A stretch of DNA of 33,081 nucleotides. It comes from Chitinophagaceae bacterium (GTDB lineage: Bacteria > Bacteroidota > Bacteroidia > Chitinophagales > Chitinophagaceae). The stretch covers positions 1-33,081 of the forward strand of contig JAGQWM010000029.1 in NCBI GenBank assembly GCA_020437365.1, read 5' to 3'. A program made the position numbers and the translations under genes. Every line of letters starts with the position of its first letter. The stretch's first letter is position 1. Below the pieces are notes generated by a model. That model saw only the letters and a list, made by a program, of their open reading frames with translations. It did no database searches and was not told the DNA's origin. Positions 1 through 7,336 of the stretch are shown here, one piece after another.

Positions 1-1
1 T

Positions 2-529
2 CCCGATCAGTTGGCCGCCGGCGAACAGGTTGATGACCAAATAATCCGGGAAATATTGACCAATGCCACTCATGCGCCTAATCACGGCAAAGAAGAACCC
101 TGGCATTTTACTGTTTTTTGCGGCAAGGGTTTGCAAAAACTGGCAACTATGCAAAGTGAATTTTATAAAAAAAATGCCGGCGAAAAATTCAAAACCATCA
201 CGTATCAAAAATTGCAAAAAAATCCATTAAAAGCATCTCATGTTATTGCTATTGGCATGAAAAGAACCCAACATAAAAATATTCCGGAAGTAGAAGACAT
301 TGCGGCGGTAGCTTGTGCTGTAGAAAATATTTATTTATCAATAGCAGCTTATGGCCTCGGCGGTTATTGGACCACTGGCGGCATAACGTATATGGACAAC
401 GCTAAATCTTTATTTCAACTTGGTGAGCAAGACCGCTTGATGGGATTTTTTTATATTGGCAAAATTGCCTTGGATGGTCAGCCAACAAAACGTCAACCCA
501 TAACCGAAAAAACAACCTGGATCCGATAG
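2..529 (+). CDS. Nitroreductase family protein (5' truncated by window)
   Basis: FMN-dependent NAD(P)H nitroreductase of the YdjA-like type, predicted cytoplasmic. The reading frame is open from base 2 (Pro-Asp-Gln precede the first possible TTG start at 11), so the true start and the usual N-terminal RRS motif lie upstream of the window. The HAPNHGKEEPWHF segment near the visible N-terminus matches the family's FMN/substrate loop (APNH..EPWRF), and the Gly-rich GLGGYWTTGG segment matches the conserved C-terminal part. About 175 residues are visible; full family members run about 185-200. Only 3 nt separate its stop from the following SET-domain gene, so the two are probably co-transcribed. 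The physiological substrate cannot be told from sequence. Confidence 0.85.
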   Translation, partial: PDQLAAGEQVDDQIIREILTNATHAPNHGKEEPWHFTVFCGKGLQKLATMQSEFYKKNAGEKFKTITYQKLQKNPLKASHVIAIGMKRTQHKNIPEVEDIAAVACAVENIYLSIAAYGLGGYWTTGGITYMDNAKSLFQLGEQDRLMGFFYIGKIALDGQPTKRQPITEKTTWIR

Positions 530-532
530 TTT

Positions 533-967
533 ATGCCAAAACAAAATATACAACAAAAGCAATACAACATTATTTATCCCGTAACCATTGCCAAAAGTAA
601 CATTGCCGGCAAAGGAGCTTATGCTTTGCGCAACATTCCCCGCAGGAAAAAAATCGGCGACCTTGGCGGTACTATTATTTCTATGCAGGAAGCCCAAAAA
701 TTAATTCGTCGAAAAAAAATCATTAACCTGGTAGAACTTGATGATGATAAAGCATTGAATGCCGCTGAAAATCCAAATGACCTTCGCTTTATCAATCATT
801 CTTGCAATCCCAATACATTTATGAGAGTATTGAAAAACAGGGTTGAATTTTATGCGTTGAAAAATATTCGTAAAGGCGAAGAATTGAGTTGCCATTATGG
901 CGAAACACATCACGAAGGACAATTGCCTTGCCGCTGTGGTGCTAAAAACTGCCAAGGCTACATTTGA
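533..967 (+). CDS. Small SET-domain protein (putative lysine methyltransferase)
   Basis: A 144-residue protein made almost entirely of a SET domain, the fold of SAM-dependent protein-lysine methyltransferases. Visible motifs in order: GKGAYAL (26-32, SAM-binding start of SET), RFINHSCNPN (85-94, the pseudoknot motif), GEELSCHYG (115-123, with the catalytic-type Tyr122), and a post-SET zinc motif C133-x-C135-x4-C140 at the extreme C-terminus. No signal peptide, so cytoplasmic. The ATG lies 3 nt after the nitroreductase stop. Small SET proteins of this kind occur in many Bacteroidota, but their targets are largely uncharacterised. All key motifs are intact, so an active enzyme is likely; the substrate is unknown. 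Confidence 0.9.
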   Translation: MPKQNIQQKQYNIIYPVTIAKSNIAGKGAYALRNIPRRKKIGDLGGTIISMQEAQKLIRRKKIINLVELDDDKALNAAENPNDLRFINHSCNPNTFMRVLKNRVEFYALKNIRKGEELSCHYGETHHEGQLPCRCGAKNCQGYI

Positions 968-1067
968 TATTTCATTTTTTTTAATTCCTTATTTCGTTAT
1001 TTGTTTTTTCTGATTTCGCAACTCCTGTTTTTATTATTCACAGAAGTTTGCCGGCAATACAACAAAT

Positions 1068-2312
1068 ATGAATTACAAACAGTTATTGGCTTTTTTTTCG
1101 TTCTTTTTTTGCATCAATCATTACAAAGCACAGGCACAGGTTTTAACGCAAGAAGATTCTTTATACGCCGGATTGATTTCCAAAGATCAGAAAACCGTTC
1201 TTTCCGGTTATGGCGAAGCAAGATATACCGTCAATACCAAACGCAAAACAGCGACTGCTTCCTTGTCGAGAGTAGTATTATTTGTCGGCCATCGTTTCAA
1301 TCATAAGATTTCATTATTTACGGAAATGGAATTGGAAGATGCACTCGTTGCCGGACAGTCCGGCGATGAAGATGCATCAGCCAAAGGTGGCATCAGCATG
1401 GAACAGGCTTTTTTAAAATTCAATCTCAATCCCACTACATATCTTGTAGCCGGGTTGTTTATTCCCCGATTGGGTATCATCAATGAAAATCATTTACCTA
1501 CAACTTTTAATGGAGTGGACAGGCCGTTTGTAGAAGAATTGATTATTCCTTCTACCTGGCGTGAAATTGGCGTAGGATTGTACGGCACAATTAAAAATAT
1601 TCCGGGTTTGAATTACTCATTGGCACTCACCAATGGTTTGAATGCCGAAAATTTTACCAGCGGTTCCGGCATTCGCAAAGGAAGACAACTCGGCTCGCAA
1701 GCCGGCGGCCTCGGCATTGGAGCTTCCGGTTCTTTATTATATTATATACACAATTTTCGTTTACAAGCGTCGGGATATATTGGAGGCTCCACAGCATTGG
1801 AAAGAAGAGTCGCCGATAGCTTATTATTAGACAGCGGCCCATTTGGCAACCCGGTTTTGCTCGGTGAAATAGATGGCCAGTACACCAATAAAGGTTGGAA
1901 TGTACGTTTGCTGGCGGCAGGCATTTCAATTCCAAAAGCATTTGAAATCAACAGGGCTTATGCCAATAACACGCCCAATGCCATTGCCGGAGGCTATGCC
2001 GAAACTTCTTACGATGTTTTGTATCCCAAACATAAAGGAGCGAAATCCTTATTGGTTTTCGGGCGGTATGAATACATGGATTTGAATGCTTCCGTACCGG
2101 TAAATGGTATTCAAAATGATGCCAATCGCCAGCAATATATCATTGCAGGGTTCACGTTCAAGCCTATCCGCGGTGTAGCCGTTAAAGCAGATTATGTACA
2201 ACGCATTACCGGCGAACCTAACCCGGCATTAATCATAACACCATTTCCTCAACAAGTACCTTATTTCAAAAGCAACGGATTTATCAACTTGGGTGTGTCG
2301 TATAATTTTTAA
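1068..2312 (+). CDS. Outer-membrane beta-barrel protein (porin-like)
   Basis: A 414-residue protein with a cleavable signal peptide (hydrophobic, Phe-rich residues 6-18, probable cleavage after QAQA near residue 23) followed by many alternating amphipathic strands rich in Gly, Tyr and Phe. It ends in the aromatic C-terminal pattern NLGVSYNF typical of outer-membrane barrels recognised by BamA. The GYGEARYTVN start and RVVLFVGHRFN strand resemble phosphate-selective-porin-like or OprO/P-like proteins, but I cannot assign a substrate. Only 2 nt separate it from the Rieske gene, so it heads a barrel-Rieske-imelysin-diheme cluster. Inference: it lets the metal or substrate handled by the downstream periplasmic proteins cross the outer membrane. 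Confidence 0.8.
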   Translation: MNYKQLLAFFSFFFCINHYKAQAQVLTQEDSLYAGLISKDQKTVLSGYGEARYTVNTKRKTATASLSRVVLFVGHRFNHKISLFTEMELEDALVAGQSGDEDASAKGGISMEQAFLKFNLNPTTYLVAGLFIPRLGIINENHLPTTFNGVDRPFVEELIIPSTWREIGVGLYGTIKNIPGLNYSLALTNGLNAENFTSGSGIRKGRQLGSQAGGLGIGASGSLLYYIHNFRLQASGYIGGSTALERRVADSLLLDSGPFGNPVLLGEIDGQYTNKGWNVRLLAAGISIPKAFEINRAYANNTPNAIAGGYAETSYDVLYPKHKGAKSLLVFGRYEYMDLNASVPVNGIQNDANRQQYIIAGFTFKPIRGVAVKADYVQRITGEPNPALIITPFPQQVPYFKSNGFINLGVSYNF

Positions 2313-2314
2313 GA

Positions 2315-2734
2315 ATGAAAAGAAGAAATTTTATAAAAAAAGGATGCGCTGCCTGTGCAGGGCTTGCCGGATTAAGTTTCCTGCTGGAAAGTTGCGGTAG
2401 CAGCCTGCCCATTTTTAAAACCACACCCGAAAAAAAATTATTATTTATTCCTGAAGATAAATTTACCGCCGATAATCATCACTTATTGGTGCGTAGTAAA
2501 GAACTCGAAAACGATATTTTATTAATTAAAAACAAAAACGACTACACTGCCCTGAACATGAAATGCACCCATGAAGGTTTTGCACTAACGGTTACGGACA
2601 AGCAAATTGTTTGTCCTGCACATGGTAGCACTTTCGATTTTAGCGGGCATGTAACCAAAGAACCTGCCTTACGCCCATTGACAACTTTTACCACTGAAAT
2701 CAAAAACAATACAATTATTATTCATTTACCCTAA
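2315..2734 (+). CDS. Tat-exported Rieske [2Fe-2S] protein
   Basis: A 139-residue protein with an N-terminal RRNFIKKG twin-arginine motif (Arg3-Arg4), a hydrophobic stretch (about 12-24) and Cys27 after LLES, which could be a lipobox. The soluble domain carries a complete Rieske cluster motif: C84-T-H86 and C100-P-A-H103, the two Cys and two His that bind a [2Fe-2S] centre. Tat export fits a cofactor loaded in the cytoplasm. It is likely anchored in the periplasm and carries single electrons. It starts 2 nt after the barrel gene and 15 nt before the imelysin gene. No cytochrome b or dioxygenase partner is nearby; the nearest redox partner is the di-heme protein two genes on. Confidence 0.9.
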   Translation: MKRRNFIKKGCAACAGLAGLSFLLESCGSSLPIFKTTPEKKLLFIPEDKFTADNHHLLVRSKELENDILLIKNKNDYTALNMKCTHEGFALTVTDKQIVCPAHGSTFDFSGHVTKEPALRPLTTFTTEIKNNTIIIHLP

Positions 2735-2749
2735 CGTCAACTTTTAAAT

Positions 2750-3811
2750 ATGAATCAACAAAAAAAATTTTGTATCCTATCCATTGCACTATTAGGATTC
2801 GTGGCCTGTACAAAAAGCAGTGGCGGCAATATCGATACCGACACTTTGAACAAAAATATCCTGAGCGACGTTTCTTCCATTGTGATTACAACAAGTTATG
2901 AAGATATGTATGCGAAATCAACCAGTCTTTCCTCGGCTGTAGCCGCATTAATTGGTTCGACCAACAGTACCAACTTAACAAATGCAAGACAAGCCTGGAA
3001 AAATATGCGTATGACATGGGAACAATCAGAAGCCTGGTTATTCGGCCCCGTGAGTGCCAATGATATTGATCCTCGCATTGACACATGGCCGGTTGATTTT
3101 AATGCGTTGAATGCCGAACTGGCCAATGGACATGCTTTTACGCCGGATTATATTGACGGGTTGGCGGAAGACCTCAAAGGATTTCATCCGATTGAATACT
3201 TATTGTGGGGACAAAACGGCACTAAAGTCGCTGCTGATTTTACCGACAGGGAAAAAGAATATTTACAGGCGCTGACCGATAACCTGACAAAATTAAGTGA
3301 AGAAGTCAAAGACAGTTGGACTACGGGTGGCTATGCCCACATATTAAAAACAGCCGGCGACCAAGGCAATACATCTTATCCAAGTATTCAATCTGCTTTC
3401 ATTGAAATAGCAGATGCCATGGAAGGCATTTGTGATGAAGTAGCCAATGGCAAAATGCATGAACCTTTTATAACACAAGATGCCAGTAAAGAAGAAAGCC
3501 CTTTTGCCAAAAATTCCATTACTGATTTTACCAACAACATACAAGGTATTTTAAAAATGTACCAGGGAAAATTTTCAGCCGATGGAAAAGGAATTGAAGA
3601 TTTGGTCAGGCACTATAATTTGTCATTAGACAATGCCATTAAAACCCAACATGCAGCGGCTATTGCTGCCTTGCAAACTATAACAGATCCGTTTGGCCAG
3701 GCGATTTTCACACAACCTATACAAATACAAAATGCGATGGACAAAATCAATGACTTGGCCCATACATTAAGAACCAAACTAAAACCATTTTTGCAACAAT
3801 ACGCCCGGTAA
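2750..3811 (+). CDS. Imelysin-family (peptidase M75-like) lipoprotein
   Basis: A 353-residue lipoprotein (signal peptide, Cys20 after GFVA). The family hallmark GxHxxE is present as G144-F-H146-P-I-E149, in GFHPIEYLLWG. The preceding DIDPRIDTWPVD segment (105-116) is also typical of imelysins such as IrpA, ICMP and the EfeO M75 domain. Family knowledge: these four-helix-bundle periplasmic proteins are iron-regulated and implicated in iron handling; protease activity is doubtful. It lies in the same run as Rieske and DUF1111 genes. Pairing of imelysin with DUF1111 di-heme proteins is known from Fur-controlled operons in Gammaproteobacteria. A periplasmic metal-binding role here is inference. 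Confidence 0.9.
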   Translation: MNQQKKFCILSIALLGFVACTKSSGGNIDTDTLNKNILSDVSSIVITTSYEDMYAKSTSLSSAVAALIGSTNSTNLTNARQAWKNMRMTWEQSEAWLFGPVSANDIDPRIDTWPVDFNALNAELANGHAFTPDYIDGLAEDLKGFHPIEYLLWGQNGTKVAADFTDREKEYLQALTDNLTKLSEEVKDSWTTGGYAHILKTAGDQGNTSYPSIQSAFIEIADAMEGICDEVANGKMHEPFITQDASKEESPFAKNSITDFTNNIQGILKMYQGKFSADGKGIEDLVRHYNLSLDNAIKTQHAAAIAALQTITDPFGQAIFTQPIQIQNAMDKINDLAHTLRTKLKPFLQQYAR

Positions 3812-3822
3812 AAAATCAACAC

Positions 3823-5211
3823 ATGCATTTGCGTAAGACATATAAAATTGGTTTGCTGTTTGCTGTAGCCATTGTGCTTTTGCAAATTGGCTGTTCCAAG
3901 TTTGATAAAACTTTTCAGACAGAAAACAGTGCCATACTTAGTGGCGGACAACAAACCGTATTCGATGCAGGCAGTGGTGCATTTGGCCATCCGTTTCCGG
4001 TAATGCCCGAAAACTTACAAGATGTACACGAAGTAGGCGATGCACAATTTGAAGCCACTTTTGTTTCGGCGCCGGCGCCACTGAATCCCGGACGTGGCCC
4101 ATTATTCAATAATGTATCCTGCAGTGCTTGTCATATTTCAGACGGAAGGGGAAAAGTGCCGGGCATCGGCGATACATCTGTTTCTACTTTATTCAGGGTG
4201 AGCATTCCGGGAACAGATGCGCATGGCGGGCCCAATCCTGTTCCGGGTTTTGGCGATCAAATTCAAAACAGGTCAATTTTCAATACCCAAAAAGAAGCAG
4301 ATGTAGCAGTCAGTTACCTCGACCAGCGTTTTAGTTTTGATGACGGCACATTTTATTATTTGCGCATTCCGACATATTCAATCATCAATACGTACACCGC
4401 TTTTCCGGGCAATGCTATGGTATCACCCAGAGTGGCAGCACCTGTTTTCGGGTTAGGATTGTTGGAAGCCATCAGCGATGAAGATATTTTGTCAAAAGCA
4501 GATGAACAGGATACAAACGGCGATGGCATTAGCGGCCGGGCCAATTTTGTTTGGAATTATGTTACCAACAGCACCACATTAGGACGCTTTGGCTGGAAAG
4601 CCAATCAACCTTCCATACTACAACAAGTAGCAGGAGCTTTGAATGGCGACATGGGCATTACCAGTTCCATTTTTCCGAAGGAAAACAGTGTAGGACAACC
4701 GCAATTTGATCATCGTAATGATGACCCCGAACTGTCTGATAGTTTATTACATGCCATTGCATTTTATATAAAAACACTGGCAGTGCCCGCCCGGCGAAAT
4801 GTGGATGATCCGGTAGTCAAACAAGGTGAAATATTATTTCTGCAAGCCGGATGCAATACATGCCATACACCGGACCAAAGAACAAAAGTAGATGTTTCGT
4901 TTCCTGCTATCAGCAACCAATTGATTCATCCTTATACCGATTTATTATTGCATGATATGGGCAATGGGCTGGCAGACAACCGGCCCGACTTTTTGGCCAA
5001 TGGAAGAGAATGGCGGACGGCACCTCTTTGGGGTATTGGGTTGACACAAAAAGTAAACGGCCACAATAATTTTTTACACGATGGCAGGGCCCGCAGTTTA
5101 CTGGAAGGCATCATGTGGCATGGCGGCGAAGCGGAAAACAGCCGCAATAAAGTAAAAGCAATGACTTTGACAGAAAGAAATGCATTGATTCAATTTCTCA
5201 ATTCACTTTAA
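3823..5211 (+). CDS. Di-heme oxidoreductase (DUF1111) lipoprotein
   Basis: A 462-residue protein with a lipoprotein signal (Cys24 after LLQIG) and two CxxCH heme-c sites: C100-S-A-C103-H104 and C344-N-T-C347-H348. This two-heme layout, related to MauG and bacterial di-heme peroxidases, and the conserved blocks (GRGPLFNN before heme 1; RTAPLWGIG and LHDGRARSLLEGI toward the C-terminus) define the DUF1111 'thiol oxidoreductase-like' family. It is predicted periplasmic. Its ATG follows the imelysin stop by 11 nt. Inference: it exchanges electrons with the Rieske protein and sets the oxidation state of the metal bound by the imelysin protein, by analogy with EfeB acting on EfeO-bound iron. Substrate and direction of electron flow are unknown. 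Confidence 0.9.
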   Translation: MHLRKTYKIGLLFAVAIVLLQIGCSKFDKTFQTENSAILSGGQQTVFDAGSGAFGHPFPVMPENLQDVHEVGDAQFEATFVSAPAPLNPGRGPLFNNVSCSACHISDGRGKVPGIGDTSVSTLFRVSIPGTDAHGGPNPVPGFGDQIQNRSIFNTQKEADVAVSYLDQRFSFDDGTFYYLRIPTYSIINTYTAFPGNAMVSPRVAAPVFGLGLLEAISDEDILSKADEQDTNGDGISGRANFVWNYVTNSTTLGRFGWKANQPSILQQVAGALNGDMGITSSIFPKENSVGQPQFDHRNDDPELSDSLLHAIAFYIKTLAVPARRNVDDPVVKQGEILFLQAGCNTCHTPDQRTKVDVSFPAISNQLIHPYTDLLLHDMGNGLADNRPDFLANGREWRTAPLWGIGLTQKVNGHNNFLHDGRARSLLEGIMWHGGEAENSRNKVKAMTLTERNALIQFLNSL

Positions 5212-5216
5212 GTGAA
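5202..5216. repeat. Perfect inverted repeat over the DUF1111 stop codon
   Basis: TTCACTT-T-AAGTGAA is a perfect 15-nt dyad that includes the TAA stop of the di-heme gene. With no T-run after it and a 1-nt centre it is a poor terminator. It could be an operator for the following gene or chance. Confidence 0.3.
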
Positions 5217-5226
5217 ACCAATTCAG

Positions 5227-5234
5227 TAAATTTG
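5227..5234 (+). promoter_or_regulatory. Candidate Bacteroidota -7 element (TAAATTTG)
   Basis: TAAATTTG matches the phylum's TAnnTTTG -7 consensus exactly and lies 30 nt upstream of the DUF4920 start, implying a leader of about 26 nt. No TTTG -33 element is visible at the usual 19-nt spacing. It may be a secondary promoter inside the cluster, or chance in AT-rich DNA. Confidence 0.4.
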
Positions 5235-5264
5235 CTATTCAATTATTAATAAACCCATCAACGT

Positions 5265-5744
5265 ATGAAAAAATTAATTTTTAGCATTTGCAGTCTTTGT
5301 TTTTTGACCCTGGCGCAAGCACAGCCACCTGCAGGTGATGCCAATCCCGGCGATCAGTATGGTGCCGCTATAGCAGCCACCTATGATCCAATGAATATTG
5401 ATGACGTAGTAGCCAAACTGAAAACCGGAAGTGAATATCCTTCCGTAAAAATAAAAGCCAAAGTGGTGGATGTATGTCCTAAAAAAGGTTGTTGGCTGAA
5501 ATTGGCTTTGGCTGATGGCAGCGAAGCCACTGTAAAAATGAAAGACTATGGATTTTTTCTGCCCTTGGCAATCAAAGGAAAAACTATCATTCTTGAAGGC
5601 GAAGTGAAAATGAAAACAACTTCCGTTGCCGAATTAAAACATTATGCGGAAGATGCGAAAAAAACGAAAGAAGAAATAGATGCCATTACCACTCCCAAAA
5701 AAGAAGTACGAATCCTGGCAAGTGGCATTGCTGTAGCCGAATAA
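5265..5744 (+). CDS. Exported DUF4920-domain protein
   Basis: A 159-residue protein with a signal peptide (MKKLIFSICSLCFLTLAQAQ, cleavage near residue 18-20). The mature part contains VDVCPKKGCWLKL followed by a small beta-rich segment (VKMKDYGFFLPL), the DUF4920 hallmark; this family resembles an OB-like periplasmic domain. The conserved Cys pair in VCPKKGCW could form a disulfide or bind metal or heme. It is last in the barrel-Rieske-imelysin-diheme run (53 nt after the di-heme stop) and is followed directly by a strong hairpin terminator. Its function is unknown. Location and the Cys pair suggest a periplasmic redox or metal accessory role. Confidence 0.8.
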   Translation: MKKLIFSICSLCFLTLAQAQPPAGDANPGDQYGAAIAATYDPMNIDDVVAKLKTGSEYPSVKIKAKVVDVCPKKGCWLKLALADGSEATVKMKDYGFFLPLAIKGKTIILEGEVKMKTTSVAELKHYAEDAKKTKEEIDAITTPKKEVRILASGIAVAE

Positions 5745-5763
5745 GCCAAAAATATTTTTTTGT

Positions 5764-5793
5764 AAAAGCTATCTGTTTCGGATAGCTTTTTTT
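5764..5793 (+). terminator. Rho-independent terminator after DUF4920 gene
   Basis: A perfect 10-bp stem, AAAAGCTATC / GATAGCTTTT, with a 7-nt loop (TGTTTCG), runs into a T-tract 20 nt after the DUF4920 stop. It marks the end of the cluster beginning at the porin-like gene. Confidence 0.85.
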
Positions 5794-6144
5794 ATTGCAG
5801 AAAAGTGGAAAATACGTAATGAAAAACAAAGTATCTTTTTCATCTATTATCTCTCCTATATTTTCAAGAAATCAATGCAACGTCTTTTATTCCGAAAAGA
5901 TGTATTGAGGCGAAAAATATTATATTTATAGAAGGGAAAAACGATAAATGGAATATTTAGTTTAATTTGAAGTTATATGATATATAATGCAAACCAAATT
6001 ACACTTTTCTATTTTGGTGAAAAATTTCTATAATTATTTTATGAATAACGAACAAGATAAATGTTGAATGCAAAATAGCTATTATCAATAGAGAAAGGAG
6101 ATGCCTGTAAAAATAAAATCAAAAACAACCATTACCTAGCCAAC
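5794..6144. other. AT-rich intergenic region without recognisable gene
   Basis: About 350 bases of strongly AT-rich sequence between the terminator and the beta-propeller gene. No ORF beyond a 29-codon fragment, no tRNA-like fold, no exact TAnnTTTG element and no clear repeat was seen. It probably holds the promoter of the following lipoprotein gene, but I cannot place it. Confidence 0.6.
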
Positions 6145-7212
6145 ATGAAAATTTTCATACCAGTTAAATATATTTTGATAACTTTTTTCTTTGGGTTGAT
6201 AGCAATAGGTTGTGCCAATAAGTTTACCCAAAAAGAACAAGCAACTACTGCTGATACTTTCCAAGTTTTGGTAGTGGAGCAAGGCCGGAACCAGGTAAAA
6301 TTATTTGATAGCAATGGACAATTATTAGACAGTTGCCAAGTAGGATTTAACCCGCATGAAATAGAATATGATAGCGCCAACAATAAAGTTTATGTAAGCA
6401 ATTTTGGTGTAGAAGATTATGATAATACGATTGGCACACCCGGCACTTCGCTGAGTGTTATTAATCTGCAAGATTTATCCATTGCCGCCTTATGGCCTAC
6501 CTATCGCAACAATATAACGGTAACGGATACCTGCAAAGGGCCGCATGGCCTGAAATTACGGCCTCCTTCCAAAAAAGAATTATACGTCAATGTTGAGTTC
6601 GGCGATTTGATGCTTGTGTATGATACAGAAACCGGCCGCATCAAACGCAGCTTTCCCTTAGCAAAAGGTGTTCATAATTTTCAATTTTCTGCAACCGGAA
6701 AAACAATCTGGGCAATAGCCGGCGCCAATGGTATATATAAATATGATGCAGATAACGGTAAAGAAACAGGCCATTTTGCCACCGCAACTCCCGTTCGGGG
6801 ATTGACATTTACCGCCAAACAACAAAATGTAATATTGAGTTGCCGGAATGAAATCTACATTCTCCGCTCAAAAGATTTGCACATGCAAAAACATTTTACC
6901 CATTTGGGCGTCAAACAAATCATTTATTCCTGTATAAGCCCCGATGGCCGCCTTTTGTTTGCGCCATGCCCTTACGACAACCTGGTGTTGGTTATAGATT
7001 TAAAAACCGGTGACATTCAAAAAAGGATCCCAACCGGTAAAGCACCAATTTATGTACGCATAGGCCCAAACCAAAAACAAGCCTTTGTTTCAAATGCATT
7101 AGACAACGATATGACGGTGATTGATTTATCAGATTTTAGTACTCATTCTTTTGGCCAAGTGTATAAGCCCAATGGTTTCTTATTTTTGATACCTATGATG
7201 AATAAGCATTAA
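6145..7212 (+). CDS. YVTN/YncE-like beta-propeller lipoprotein
   Basis: A 355-residue lipoprotein (hydrophobic residues 8-22, Cys23 after AIG). The body shows repeated blade units typical of YVTN/YncE 40-residue propellers: NKVYVSNFG, KELYVNVEFG, KTIWAIAG, QNVILSCR, GRLLFAPCP and KQAFVSNALDNDMTVIDLSD, consistent with about seven blades. It is predicted to be tethered in the periplasm or on the surface. No enzymatic residues are recognisable. It stands alone behind a 400-bp gap, downstream of the imelysin/DUF1111 cluster. In Gammaproteobacteria the comparable operons carry a DUF1513 propeller, so a functional link is possible but unproven. Confidence 0.8.
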   Translation: MKIFIPVKYILITFFFGLIAIGCANKFTQKEQATTADTFQVLVVEQGRNQVKLFDSNGQLLDSCQVGFNPHEIEYDSANNKVYVSNFGVEDYDNTIGTPGTSLSVINLQDLSIAALWPTYRNNITVTDTCKGPHGLKLRPPSKKELYVNVEFGDLMLVYDTETGRIKRSFPLAKGVHNFQFSATGKTIWAIAGANGIYKYDADNGKETGHFATATPVRGLTFTAKQQNVILSCRNEIYILRSKDLHMQKHFTHLGVKQIIYSCISPDGRLLFAPCPYDNLVLVIDLKTGDIQKRIPTGKAPIYVRIGPNQKQAFVSNALDNDMTVIDLSDFSTHSFGQVYKPNGFLFLIPMMNKH

Positions 7213-7232
7213 ACAAACTGAACATGCTGGTT

Positions 7233-7250
7233 GTGTTCAATTGAATACAC
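7233..7250. repeat. Inverted repeat GTGTTCAATTGAATACAC
   Basis: Core TTCAATTGAA is a perfect 10-nt palindrome flanked by GTG and (T)ACAC, pairing with one bulge. It lies between the propeller stop and the Crp/Fnr gene. It could be a regulator site or a weak RNA hairpin. Confidence 0.3.
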
Positions 7251-7273
7251 CAAAAAATAATCACAATCTACAA

Positions 7274-7295
7274 TAGTGGAATAAAATTCCCACTA
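7274..7295. promoter_or_regulatory. Inverted repeat upstream of Crp/Fnr gene
   Basis: TAGTGGAAT-AAA-ATTCCCACTA is a 22-nt dyad with one bulged C, ending 41 nt before the chosen start of the Crp/Fnr regulator. Its size and place fit a dimeric-regulator operator, possibly autoregulatory, but it does not resemble the classical Fnr (TTGAT-N4-ATCAA) or Crp site. Confidence 0.35.
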
Positions 7296-7336
7296 AATTA
7301 TTACAGCACTTTTTGCCTCAATTATATCAAAACAAA

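Noticed and set aside
1001..1306. 101-aa ORF overlapping the porin-like gene start
   Set aside because: Different frame, overlaps the clear signal peptide and barrel coding sequence, and has no family features.
5819..5908. 29-codon ATG-started ORF in the AT-rich gap
   Set aside because: Very short, no ribosome-binding signal or recognisable motif, and sits in low-complexity AT-rich sequence; chance is the simpler explanation.
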